Shown here: positions 1-6,243 of the stretch, in pieces
Layout of the letters: each line of letters begins with the position of its first letter
Numbering within the stretch: the stretch's first letter is position 1
Origin: Solirubrobacteraceae bacterium
GTDB taxonomy: Bacteria; Actinomycetota; Thermoleophilia; Solirubrobacterales; Solirubrobacteraceae
Length of the DNA stretch: 6,243 nt
Direction of reading: 5' to 3'
Assembly (NCBI GenBank): GCA_019683665.1
Contig: JADGIB010000219.1
Location: forward strand, 1-6,243
Translations under genes and position numbers: made by a program
Notes under the pieces: generated by a model
What the model was told of the DNA's origin: nothing
Databases searched by the model: none
What the model saw: only the letters and a program-made list of their open reading frames with translations

Positions 1-1208
1 CCCCGCGGGGGGGCCCCCGACACCGGGACCGCCCCGGGGGGGACCGGCGCGGCCGGCGCGGTCACCGCCCCGAGCAGCCCGAGCAGGAGGACGACGAGCG
101 CCGCCGCCAGCAGCGGCGAGCCGAGCGCGACGGTCCAGCCCACCCAGGGCAGGATCCGCTCCCGCCGCCGGCGCACGCGCGCCAGCCCGTCGATCCCGGC
201 CAGCAGCGGCGGCAGCAGGAGCGCCGCCGCGAGGACGCGCACCGCCCACTCGGGCAGCATCTGGTTGCGCACGAGCACGACGGCCTGCGGCCCCGACGGG
301 CGGACGTCGGGTCCCTCGTCGAGCGCGGTCAGCGTCCGCAGCACGGCCCGGCCCATCGCCTCCAGCCGGCCGGCGCCGACCGGGTCGCCGGGGCCGGGGC
401 CCAGCTCGCCGGACGCGCTGACGAGGACCGCGGGCAGGCCGGCCTCGACGATCGGCCCCTGCTCGGACACCGTCAGCGGGAACGCGAGCCGCAGCGCCTG
501 CATGACCGTCGACGACCCGCCCGGCGGCCCCGACTCGGTCCGCAGCGCCTGCTCGACCGTGCGCTGCAGCCGCTGCGGCGCCGACCCCAGCGCGTTCGAC
601 CACGGGACGACCTGCGGCCGGCGCTGGCGCGTGCCGGCCATGTCCCCGAGGACGAGGACGGCGTCGACCGGGCCGCTCACCGAGTCGGCCCAGTGGGCGG
701 CGCCCGCCGCGCCGCCGCTGCCGCCACTGGTCGAGACGAGCACGATCGTGCGCCGCGTCGTGCGCCCCGACAGCAGCCGGGCGATCTCCATCAGCGTCGC
801 CGTCCCCGACAGCTCCGCCAGGGCCGGCGACCCGGCGGCGTCCCGGTGGGCGACGAGGACGATCGCGCCGCTGAGGCGGCCGGGGCGCTCGGCGACGACC
901 GTGCGCAGCGTCCGCTCGCCGTCGATCGTCTCGCCCCGGACGTCGGTCGCCGTGACCTCGAAGTCGGTCGCCTCGAACGTCCGCTGCACCTCGGCGGCCA
1001 GGGCCATGTCGCCCTCCGACCCGGGGCGGCGGCTCGGGTGGCGCTCGGCGAGGCGCTCGAGCAGCCGCATCGCCCGGGGCGCGTCGAACGCGTCGGGCGG
1101 CAGCGCGGTCGTGATCGCGCGCGGCCGCGTCTCCAGCGAGAACGCGGCCACGACGAGCGCGAGCACCGCCGGGACGAACGCGGCCCGATAGATGCGCAGG
1201 TCGAGCAT
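1..1208 (-). CDS. Membrane-anchored M28 peptidase-like protein, probably catalytically inactive (partial, C-terminus off left edge)
   Basis: Reading the minus strand from ATG at 1208 gives an uninterrupted frame of 402 residues to the window edge. Residues about 8-25 (YRAAFVPAVLALVVAAF) form an N-terminal membrane anchor. Residues about 44-270 follow the peptidase M28 order: a RRPGSEGD segment near 60-67, VLVAHRDA at 117-124, then SGTATLMEIARLL and RTIVLVSTSGGSGG, and near the domain end EAGLPAVLVSASG. Family enzymes bind two zincs through H, D, E, D, H with a catalytic Glu. Here H121 and D123 of the HxD motif remain and D189 may remain. The bridging Asp position reads A131/E132, the Glu-Glu pair reads G163-S164, and the later SDH and YH positions read SEQ and PG. 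Two or more hydrophobic segments follow about residue 310 (WAVRVLAAALLLPPLLAG and SPLLAAALVVLLLGLLGAV), then a Pro-rich stretch. I infer a non-peptidase membrane protein with an M28 scaffold. Its role is unknown. It is divergent from the two-component operon. Confidence 0.78.
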   Translation of the reverse strand, partial: MLDLRIYRAAFVPAVLALVVAAFSLETRPRAITTALPPDAFDAPRAMRLLERLAERHPSRRPGSEGDMALAAEVQRTFEATDFEVTATDVRGETIDGERTLRTVVAERPGRLSGAIVLVAHRDAAGSPALAELSGTATLMEIARLLSGRTTRRTIVLVSTSGGSGGAAGAAHWADSVSGPVDAVLVLGDMAGTRQRRPQVVPWSNALGSAPQRLQRTVEQALRTESGPPGGSSTVMQALRLAFPLTVSEQGPIVEAGLPAVLVSASGELGPGPGDPVGAGRLEAMGRAVLRTLTALDEGPDVRPSGPQAVVLVRNQMLPEWAVRVLAAALLLPPLLAGIDGLARVRRRRERILPWVGWTVALGSPLLAAALVVLLLGLLGAVTAPAAPVPPGAVPVSGAPPR

Positions 1209-1222
1209 TCCCCTGGCATATT

Positions 1223-1227
1223 GGAGG
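1223..1227 (+). promoter_or_regulatory. Shine-Dalgarno site of the response regulator
   Basis: GGAGG ends 9 nt before ATG 1237, a workable spacing. It decides the start: an in-frame ATG at 1192 would add 15 residues that match nothing at the front of a receiver domain, and it would overlap the divergent gene. The REC domain begins naturally at MDRAPRILLVDD. Confidence 0.65.
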
Positions 1228-1236
1228 ACAGAGGCC

Positions 1237-1959
1237 ATGGACCGCGCACCTCGCATCCTGCTGGTCGACGACGAGCAGGCGATTCAGACGCTCCTGTCCT
1301 ATCCGCTGCAGAAGGAGGGCTACGAGGTCGTGCGCGCCGCCGACGGCCGCGAGGCGCTCGCCCGCTTCGAGGAGGGGCCGTTCGACCTCGTCGTCCTCGA
1401 CGTGATGATGCCCCAGCTCGACGGCCTCGAGGTGTGCCGCCGCCTGCGCGCCCGCTCGACCGTCCCGATCATCATGCTGACCGCGAAGGCCGAGGAGGTC
1501 GACAAGGTGATCGGGCTCGAGCTCGGCGCCGACGACTACATCACGAAGCCGTTCTCGATGCGCGAGTTCCGCTCGCGCGTGCGGGCGGCGCTGCGGCGCG
1601 GCGCGATGTCGCGCCCCGAGGAGATCGGCGAGGACGCGCCGCTCGCCGTCCACGACCTCGAGATCGACTTCGCCAAGCGGACGGTCGCCGTCCGCGGCGA
1701 GCGGGTCGACCTCACCTACGTCGAGTTCGAGATCCTCGCCGTGCTCGCGCGCAACCCGGGCCGCGTGTTCACCCGCGACATGCTCCTGACCCGCGTCTGG
1801 GGCGACTCCGCCTTCCGCGACCCGCGCACGATCGACGTCCATATCCGGCACCTGCGCGAGAAGCTCGAGCGCGACCCGAAGGACCCCGAGTACCTCTTCA
1901 CCGTGCGGGGCGTCGGCTACCGCTTCCGCGACCAGGAGCGCGCCGGCGGGCGCGGGTGA
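1237..1959 (+). CDS. OmpR/PhoB-family two-component response regulator
   Basis: A 240-residue cytoplasmic DNA-binding regulator, the usual length for this family. The receiver domain spans about residues 5-120. It has the acidic pair D11-D12, the phosphoacceptor D55 in VVLDVMMP, T82 in IIMLTAK, and K104 in DDYITKPF. After a short linker the winged-helix Trans_reg_C domain covers about 136-231, with the recognition-helix region RTIDVHIRHLREKLE and the C-terminal wing VRGVGYRF. By family precedent, phosphorylation at D55 promotes dimerisation and binding to direct-repeat DNA sites. The gene is first in a run with the histidine kinase, whose GTG start overlaps this gene's TGA by 4 nt, so the two are almost certainly cognate. 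Two trehalose-synthesis genes follow on the same strand, making them likely targets or at least co-expressed. Close relatives include PhoP-, RegX3- and MprA-type regulators; the sequence does not place it within one of these, so no symbol is given. Confidence 0.97.
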   Translation: MDRAPRILLVDDEQAIQTLLSYPLQKEGYEVVRAADGREALARFEEGPFDLVVLDVMMPQLDGLEVCRRLRARSTVPIIMLTAKAEEVDKVIGLELGADDYITKPFSMREFRSRVRAALRRGAMSRPEEIGEDAPLAVHDLEIDFAKRTVAVRGERVDLTYVEFEILAVLARNPGRVFTRDMLLTRVWGDSAFRDPRTIDVHIRHLREKLERDPKDPEYLFTVRGVGYRFRDQERAGGRG

Positions 1960-3368
1960 TCCTCCGGTCGATCAGCGCCCGCCTCGCCCTGGCCTTCCTC
2001 GTCGTGGCCGGGGTCGCCGTCGGCGTCATCACCCTCTACGTCCTCCCGTCGCTGCAGGACCGCCTCCAGGAGCAGAAGCTCGCGTCGCTGAAGACGGCGG
2101 CGCGGACGTACTCGCGGCCGCTGCGCCAGGCGATCGGCTCCAACCTCGACGAGAAGGCGATCGACAGCGAGGTGCGGGCGGCGGCCGACCGCGCGAACGC
2201 CCGGGTGACGCTGCTGGGGGTCACGCGCGGCACCGAGGGGCTGACCACGTACGTCATCTCCGACTCGGCCGAGGAGATCGACATCTCCGACCTGTCGTTC
2301 GCGGTCGCGCTCGAGGCGGCGAAGGCCGGGCGCGTCGTCACCGGCACCGAGGCCAGCGACGAGGGGCGCCTCGGGCAGGCGGCCCGCCCGCTGCGCTACA
2401 ACGGCCGCGTCGCGCGGGTCGTCGTCTTCTCGTCGCCGCTGAGCGACGTCAACGAGACCGTCGACCTGATCCGCCGGCGCATCCTCGTCGCCGGCGGCCT
2501 CGCCGTCGTCGTCGCGCTCCTCGTCGGCGTGCTCGTGTCGCGGCCGCTGTCGCTGCGGATCCGCCGCCTCGAGCGCGGCGCGCGGCAGGTGACCGCCGGC
2601 GACTTCGGCGCCCGCTTCCCGGTCGGCTCCCGCGACGAGCTCGGCCAGCTCGCCCGCACGCTCGACGAGATGCAGCGCCAGCTCGCCCAGCTCGACGAGG
2701 CGCGCAAGCGCTTCATCGCCACCGCCTCCCACGAGCTGCGCACGCCGATCTTCTCGCTGTCGGGCTTCGTCGAGCTGCTCCTCGACGAGGACCTCGACGA
2801 GGAGACGCGCCGCACGTTCCTCGTCCAGGTGCGCGACCAGGTCGCCCGCCTGCGGACGCTGACGACCGAGCTGCTGGACCTGTCGCGGCTGGAGGCCGGG
2901 TCGCTGGAGCTGCGCCCCGAGCGGACCGACGTCGGGACGATCGTCCGCGCGGTCGCCAGCGAGTTCCTGCCGGCGCTCTCGACCCACGGCTCGCACCTCG
3001 AGCTGCGCCTGCCGGCGACGACGGTCGAGGCGGTCTGCGACCCGGAGCGCGTCGCCCAGGTCCTGCGGATCCTCGTCGACAACGCGCTCGTCCACACGCC
3101 GCCGGGCACCGACGTCGTCGTCGCCGCCTCGCAGGCCGACGGCCGCGTGGCCCTCGCCGTGCGCGACAGCGGGCCCGGGATCCGCCACGCGGACGTGCAC
3201 CGGATCTTCGAGCCGTTCTACACGTCGGGGGACGCGCCGGGGTCCGGGCTGGGGCTCGCGATCGCCCACGAGCTGGCCGAGCGGATGCACGGCCGGCTGA
3301 CCGTCGAGTCGCAGCCGGGACGGACGACGTTCTCGTTCGAGCTGCCGGCCCGCCCGCCCACCGAGTAG
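1956..3368 (+). CDS. Membrane-bound sensor histidine kinase (HAMP-HisKA-HATPase_c)
   Basis: A 470-residue kinase starting at GTG 1956, inside the regulator's stop (GTGA overlap). A possible AGGAG at 1934-1938 lies 17 nt upstream, so translation probably depends on coupling. The start fits because only about nine residues precede the first membrane segment (about 10-30, LALAFLVVAGVAVGVITLYVL). An extracytoplasmic sensor region of about 145 residues follows (31-175), then a second membrane segment (176-194) and a HAMP linker (about 195-250, with the DELGQLARTLDEM signature). The HisKA H-box is ATASHELRTPI with phospho-accepting H259. The ATPase domain has the N-box with N376 (LVDNALVHTP), the G1 box DSGPGI at 404-409, the F-box IFEPFYTS and the G2 box GSGLGL at 429-434. 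All catalytic elements are present, so it should be an active class I kinase for the upstream regulator. The sensor region matches no domain I recognise and its signal is unknown. The trehalose genes downstream suggest osmotic, desiccation, heat or envelope stress, which is inference. Confidence 0.96.
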   Translation: MILRSISARLALAFLVVAGVAVGVITLYVLPSLQDRLQEQKLASLKTAARTYSRPLRQAIGSNLDEKAIDSEVRAAADRANARVTLLGVTRGTEGLTTYVISDSAEEIDISDLSFAVALEAAKAGRVVTGTEASDEGRLGQAARPLRYNGRVARVVVFSSPLSDVNETVDLIRRRILVAGGLAVVVALLVGVLVSRPLSLRIRRLERGARQVTAGDFGARFPVGSRDELGQLARTLDEMQRQLAQLDEARKRFIATASHELRTPIFSLSGFVELLLDEDLDEETRRTFLVQVRDQVARLRTLTTELLDLSRLEAGSLELRPERTDVGTIVRAVASEFLPALSTHGSHLELRLPATTVEAVCDPERVAQVLRILVDNALVHTPPGTDVVVAASQADGRVALAVRDSGPGIRHADVHRIFEPFYTSGDAPGSGLGLAIAHELAERMHGRLTVESQPGRTTFSFELPARPPTE

Positions 3369-3378
3369 CTTCCCCCGC

Positions 3379-4617
3379 GTGCTGCAAACGGTCAACGTCG
3401 GAACCAAGAACCTGGCCGACTACACCCACCTCGTCGGCCCGGCGCTGGCCGAGGAGGTGCGCGCCCTCGCCGAGCCGCTGAAGGGCCTGCGCGTCGTGCA
3501 CCTGTCGGCGACGTCGTTCGGCGGTGGGGTCTCGGAGATCCTCTACACGCTCGTGCCGCTCATGAAGGACGCGGGCCTCGACGTCGAGTGGCAGGTGATC
3601 TACGGCCGCGAGGAGTTCTTCAACGCGACCAAGCTCATGCACAACGCCCTGCAGGGCAACCCGCAGGACCTCACGCCCGAGCAGTGGTCGACGTGGGAGC
3701 GCTACAACGAGATGAACGCCCGCGAGCTGGCCGGGGGGTGGGACGTCTGCGTCGTCCACGACCCGCAGCCCGCGGCGCTGTTCCAGCTCGTCCCCGAGAA
3801 GGCCGCGCACTGGATGTGGCGCTGCCACATCGACCTGTCGACGCCGAACCCGGCGACGATGGAGCGCCTGCTGCCGGTGATCCGCGACTACCCGGTCACG
3901 TTCTTCCACATGGAGCAGTACGTGCCCGAGGGGCTGCGCGGGGACGTGCGCGTCGTCCCGCCGGCGATCGACCCGCTCGCGCCGAAGAACATGGCGCTGT
4001 CGCCCGAGGACGCCGCCTACGTGTGCCGGCAGTTCGGCATCGACGTCGACCGCCCGCTGCTGTGCCAGGTGTCGCGCTTCGACCCCTGGAAGGACCCGCT
4101 CGGCGTCATCGACGCCTACCGCAAGGTCAAGGAGGAGATCCCCGGCGTCCAGCTCGCGCTCGTCGGCTCGATGGCCTCCGACGACCCCGAGGGCTGGGAC
4201 TTCTTCAACGCGACGGTCGCCCACGCCGACGGCGACGAGGACATCCACATCCTCAACAACTTCAACAACGTCGGCGCGATCGAGGTCAACGCGTTCCAGT
4301 CGCACGCGGACGTCGTCATCCAGAAGTCGATCCGCGAGGGCTTCGGCCTGACGGTGACCGAGGCGCTGTGGAAGGCGCGGCCGTTCGTCGGCGGCGACGT
4401 CGGCGGGATCCCGCTGCAGGTCCAGAACGGCCTGTCGGGCTACCTCGTCTCCGACGTCGACACGTGCGCGGCGCGCTGCATCGACATCCTGCGCGACCCG
4501 GCGCTCGGCAAGGCGCTCGGGCGCCGCGGCAAGGAGCACGTCCGCGAGCGGTTCCTGACGCCGCGCTACCTGCGCGACTACCTGAGGGTCTTCGGGGAGA
4601 TGATGTCGTCGCCGTGA
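3379..4617 (+). CDS. treT: Trehalose glycosyltransferring synthase (TreT-type, GT4)
   Basis: A 412-residue cytoplasmic GT-B glycosyltransferase of the TreT family, which makes trehalose reversibly from NDP-glucose and glucose; the length is normal for the family. Family-typical motifs recalled from Pyrococcus/Thermococcus TreT appear in order: SFGGGVSEIL (46-55), EFFNATK and HNALQG (about 79-93), VVHDPQP (125-131), WRCHIDLSTPN (147-157) and VSRFDPWKD (231-239). R233 and K238 are the usual nucleotide-sugar phosphate-binding residues. DDPEGW, EVNAFQ, and IREGFGLTVTEALWK with the E320/E328 EX7E pair follow. Fungal-type trehalose phosphorylase is a related GT4 enzyme, but the resemblance to TreT is strong throughout. 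The start is GTG 3379, 10 nt after the kinase stop, and no Shine-Dalgarno is visible, so translation likely continues from the upstream gene. Its stop overlaps the otsA start by 4 nt. Donor preference (ADP-, UDP- or GDP-glucose) cannot be read from the sequence. Confidence 0.87.
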   Translation: MLQTVNVGTKNLADYTHLVGPALAEEVRALAEPLKGLRVVHLSATSFGGGVSEILYTLVPLMKDAGLDVEWQVIYGREEFFNATKLMHNALQGNPQDLTPEQWSTWERYNEMNARELAGGWDVCVVHDPQPAALFQLVPEKAAHWMWRCHIDLSTPNPATMERLLPVIRDYPVTFFHMEQYVPEGLRGDVRVVPPAIDPLAPKNMALSPEDAAYVCRQFGIDVDRPLLCQVSRFDPWKDPLGVIDAYRKVKEEIPGVQLALVGSMASDDPEGWDFFNATVAHADGDEDIHILNNFNNVGAIEVNAFQSHADVVIQKSIREGFGLTVTEALWKARPFVGGDVGGIPLQVQNGLSGYLVSDVDTCAARCIDILRDPALGKALGRRGKEHVRERFLTPRYLRDYLRVFGEMMSSP

Positions 4618-6077
4618 CGGACCGCGCCCCGCTCATCCTCGTCTCCAACCGCGGCCCGGTCACGTTCTCCGACGACGGGCAGATGAAGCGCGGCGGCGGC
4701 GGGCTGGTGACGGCGCTGACCGGCCTGGCGTCCCACCGCGAGGCCGTGTGGATCGCGTCGGCGATGACGGCGGGCGACGCCGAGCACGCCCGCCGTCACG
4801 GCGGGCGGCCGTTCGAGGTCGAGGCGCCGACCGGCGGGCGCTACCTCGTGCGGTTCGTCGAGAGCGACCCCGACGCCTTCGACCGCTTCTACAACATCTT
4901 CGCGAACCCGATGCTGTGGTTCATCCAGCACTACCTCTGGGACCTCAGCAACGCGCCGGACATCCGCCGCAACGAGGTGGAGGCCTTCGAGTACGGCTAC
5001 AACGTCGTCAACGAGGACCTCGCGCAGGCGGTCATCGAGGAGATCGAGGGCATCCGCGACCCCGTCGTGATGGTCCACGACTACCACCTCTACACGCTGC
5101 CGGGGCTCGTGCGCCGCGCGCGGCCGGACGCCTTCCTGCACCACTTCGTCCACATCCCGTGGACCCAGCCCGACGCGTGGCGGGTGCTCCCGTCGCGGAT
5201 CCGGCGCGAGATCTACGAGGGCCTGCTGGCCAACGACATCATCGGGTTCCACACCCAGGCCTACAAGCGCAACTTCCTGCAGTGCTGCCGCGACCTCATG
5301 GACCTCGAGGTCGACTTCGACGCCGGCCTCGTCCACATCGACGGCCACGAGGTGTGGGTGCGCGCCTACCCGCTGCCGATCGACGCGGCGGCGACGCGGC
5401 GGGTGGCCGAGTCGGAGCGGACGCGGTCGTTCGAGCAGGAGGTCCTGCGCCGCCGCCGCGACCACATGCTCCTGCGCGTGGACCGCGCCGACCTGTCGAA
5501 GAACATCCTGCGCGGGTTCACCGGCTACGACCTGTTCCTCGAGCAGCACCCGGAGTTCCGCGAGCGGGTGACGTTCGTCGCCCAGCTCATGCCGTCGCGG
5601 ACCGACGTGCCCGAGTACGCCGAGTACCTGGAGCGGATCGAGGCGCTCGTGGCCGTCGTCAACCACCGCCACGGCACGCCGGACTGGATGCCGATCCAGC
5701 TGAAGCTCCGCGACGACCTCGAGGAGGCGGTCGCCGCCTACAAGCACTACGACGTCCTGCTCGTCAACGCGATGTTCGACGGGATGAACCTCGTCGCCAA
5801 GGAGGGGCCGGTCGTCAACGAGCGCAACGGGGTCTCGATCCTCAGCGAGAACACCGGCGCCCACGAGGAGCTCGGCGAGTTCGCGCTGAGCGTCAACCCG
5901 TTCGACATCCAGGAGCTCGCCGACTCGATCCACGCGGCGCTGACGATGAGCCCGCAGGAGCGCCAGCGGCGCGCGGAGGGGCTGCGGCGGATCGTGACCG
6001 CGCGCGACCCGGGCGACTGGATCGACGAGCAGCTCGAGGACATCGCGCGCAAGCGCGGGGGCGCGCGGGCGGCCTGA
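4614..6077 (+). CDS. otsA: Trehalose-6-phosphate synthase (GT20)
   Basis: A 487-residue cytoplasmic GT20 enzyme, close to the 474 of E. coli OtsA. It transfers glucose from an NDP-glucose to glucose-6-phosphate, giving trehalose-6-phosphate. Start is GTG 4614 in a GTGA overlap with the treT stop; a GGGGAG at 4594-4599 is rather distant. Compared with remembered E. coli active-site residues, the acceptor and donor contacts are all present: R13 in SNRGPV (E. coli R9), the glycine loop RGGGG at 26-30, Y93 and W102 (Y76, W85), D156 in VHDYHL (D130), H180 in HIPW (H154), R291 and K296 (R262, K267), R329 in PSRTDV (R300), and D389 to E397 in DGMNLVAKE (D361, E369). Retention of the phosphate-contact arginines favours glucose-6-phosphate as acceptor. 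The loop after H180 (PWTQPDAWRVLP) differs from the E. coli form (PFPTPEIFNALP). There is no C-terminal HAD phosphatase domain and no otsB nearby. A glucosylglycerol-phosphate synthase is the main alternative and is less likely. Confidence 0.92.
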   Translation: MTDRAPLILVSNRGPVTFSDDGQMKRGGGGLVTALTGLASHREAVWIASAMTAGDAEHARRHGGRPFEVEAPTGGRYLVRFVESDPDAFDRFYNIFANPMLWFIQHYLWDLSNAPDIRRNEVEAFEYGYNVVNEDLAQAVIEEIEGIRDPVVMVHDYHLYTLPGLVRRARPDAFLHHFVHIPWTQPDAWRVLPSRIRREIYEGLLANDIIGFHTQAYKRNFLQCCRDLMDLEVDFDAGLVHIDGHEVWVRAYPLPIDAAATRRVAESERTRSFEQEVLRRRRDHMLLRVDRADLSKNILRGFTGYDLFLEQHPEFRERVTFVAQLMPSRTDVPEYAEYLERIEALVAVVNHRHGTPDWMPIQLKLRDDLEEAVAAYKHYDVLLVNAMFDGMNLVAKEGPVVNERNGVSILSENTGAHEELGEFALSVNPFDIQELADSIHAALTMSPQERQRRAEGLRRIVTARDPGDWIDEQLEDIARKRGGARAA

Positions 6078-6098
6078 GCGGCCGTCGGCGCGGCGCGG

Positions 6099-6243
6099 TC
6101 AGCCGAAGACGAACTCCGACGGCCCGGGCGGGGCCGGCGCGGGGGCCGTGGGCGCGCCGGGCGCCGGCGCGGGCGGCACCGGGCCGGTCGGCCGCGTGGG
6201 AGCCGGGGGCGCGCCGGGCACAGGGGCGCGCGCGGGCGCGCGG
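6099..6243 (-). CDS. C-terminal Pro/Ala-rich tail of an unidentified protein (partial, N-terminus off right edge)
   Basis: On the minus strand a frame open from the window edge ends at TGA (6101-6099) and encodes 47 residues. It is low complexity, built of PAP, PGAP and PTAP units, and ends in the non-repetitive segment PSEFVFG. Nearly every codon ends in G or C, as in the other genes, and it would sit convergent to otsA with only 21 nt between stops, a spacing typical of real gene ends. A Pro/Ala-rich tail is common in secreted, cell-wall-spanning or membrane proteins of actinobacteria, so an extracytoplasmic protein is possible. No domain is visible. Because very GC-rich DNA yields Pro/Ala/Arg-rich open frames by chance, the coding call is moderate. 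Confidence 0.5.
   Translation of the reverse strand, partial: RAPARAPVPGAPPAPTRPTGPVPPAPAPGAPTAPAPAPPGPSEFVFG

Noticed and set aside
1..45. GC palindrome CCCCGCGGGG and nearby long G and C runs at the left edge
   Set aside because: These fall within the Pro/Gly-rich end of the M28-like frame and are explained by GGN/CCN codons. The homopolymers could also hide a sequencing indel, so no structural claim is made.
265..1191. Plus-strand open frame of 308 codons opposite the M28-like gene
   Set aside because: Its product is Ser/Thr/Arg/Pro low complexity with no fold, while the minus strand carries a coherent M28-like protein with membrane segments. It is a shadow of high GC content.
1217..1222. 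CATATT as a plus-strand -10 box
   Set aside because: Transcription from it would start downstream of or within the GGAGG site, removing the regulator's ribosome binding site, and no -35 element is visible at the right distance.
1192..1236. Possible 15-residue N-terminal extension of the response regulator from ATG 1192
   Set aside because: It has no good binding site, overlaps the divergent gene, and is not part of a receiver domain. ATG 1237 has GGAGG at 9 nt.
693..1955. Long plus-strand frame upstream of and continuous with the histidine kinase
   Set aside because: The part before 1956 is Arg/Pro/Gly/Ala-rich and overlaps the whole response regulator in another frame. The kinase begins at GTG 1956, just before its first membrane segment.
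1917..3407. Minus-strand frame of 496 codons antisense to the kinase
   Set aside because: Its composition is dominated by Arg, Asp, Glu, Ala and Val repeats with no domain. The plus strand has an intact kinase.
2713..4539. Minus-strand frame of 608 codons across kinase and treT
   Set aside because: Antisense shadow. It ends in a long Arg/Ala/Gly/Pro low-complexity stretch and crosses two well-supported genes.
4578..5933. Minus-strand frame of 451 codons antisense to otsA
   Set aside because: Val/Asp/Arg/Leu-rich shadow without motifs, opposite a fully conserved GT20 gene.
6078..6110. Possible terminator between the convergent genes
   Set aside because: Only short CGGC/GCCG pairings are visible, with no T-run on either strand. 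In DNA this GC-rich such pairings are expected by chance.

Overview
The window is extremely GC-rich, with third codon positions almost entirely G or C, GTG starts and 4-nt start/stop overlaps. Its gene content is an OmpR-type two-component system followed by an archaeal/actinobacterial-type TreT and an OtsA. This suggests a high-GC actinomycetote, possibly of the Thermoleophilia/Solirubrobacterales or Rubrobacter kind. The lineage is inferred from composition and gene content only.

Layout. (1) Positions 1-1208, minus strand: the 5' part of a membrane-anchored protein with a peptidase M28-like fold whose zinc and catalytic residues are almost all lost. It runs off the left edge. (2) A 28-nt divergent gap (1209-1236). 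(3) Positions 1237-6077, plus strand: four closely packed genes. These are a response regulator (1237-1959), a sensor histidine kinase (1956-3368), a TreT-type GT4 trehalose synthase (3379-4617) and a GT20 trehalose-6-phosphate synthase, OtsA (4614-6077). The junctions are a 4-nt overlap, a 10-nt gap and a 4-nt overlap, so one transcript is likely. (4) A 21-nt convergent gap (6078-6098). (5) Positions 6099-6243, minus strand: the Pro/Ala-rich C-terminal tail of a gene that enters from the right edge.

How the genes fit together. The kinase has two membrane segments flanking an extracytoplasmic sensor of about 145 residues, and it should phosphorylate the regulator at D55. The two enzyme genes give two independent routes to trehalose chemistry. 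TreT joins NDP-glucose and glucose directly; OtsA joins NDP-glucose and glucose-6-phosphate to give trehalose-6-phosphate. The natural reading is a signal-responsive compatible-solute or stress operon. No trehalose-6-phosphate phosphatase (OtsB) is present here, and the gene after otsA points the other way, so the phosphatase must be elsewhere.

No RNA genes, mobile elements, CRISPR arrays or convincing terminators were seen. The most notable points are the direct linkage of a two-component system to a double trehalose pathway and the degenerate M28-like protein divergent from it. All individual protein families are known.
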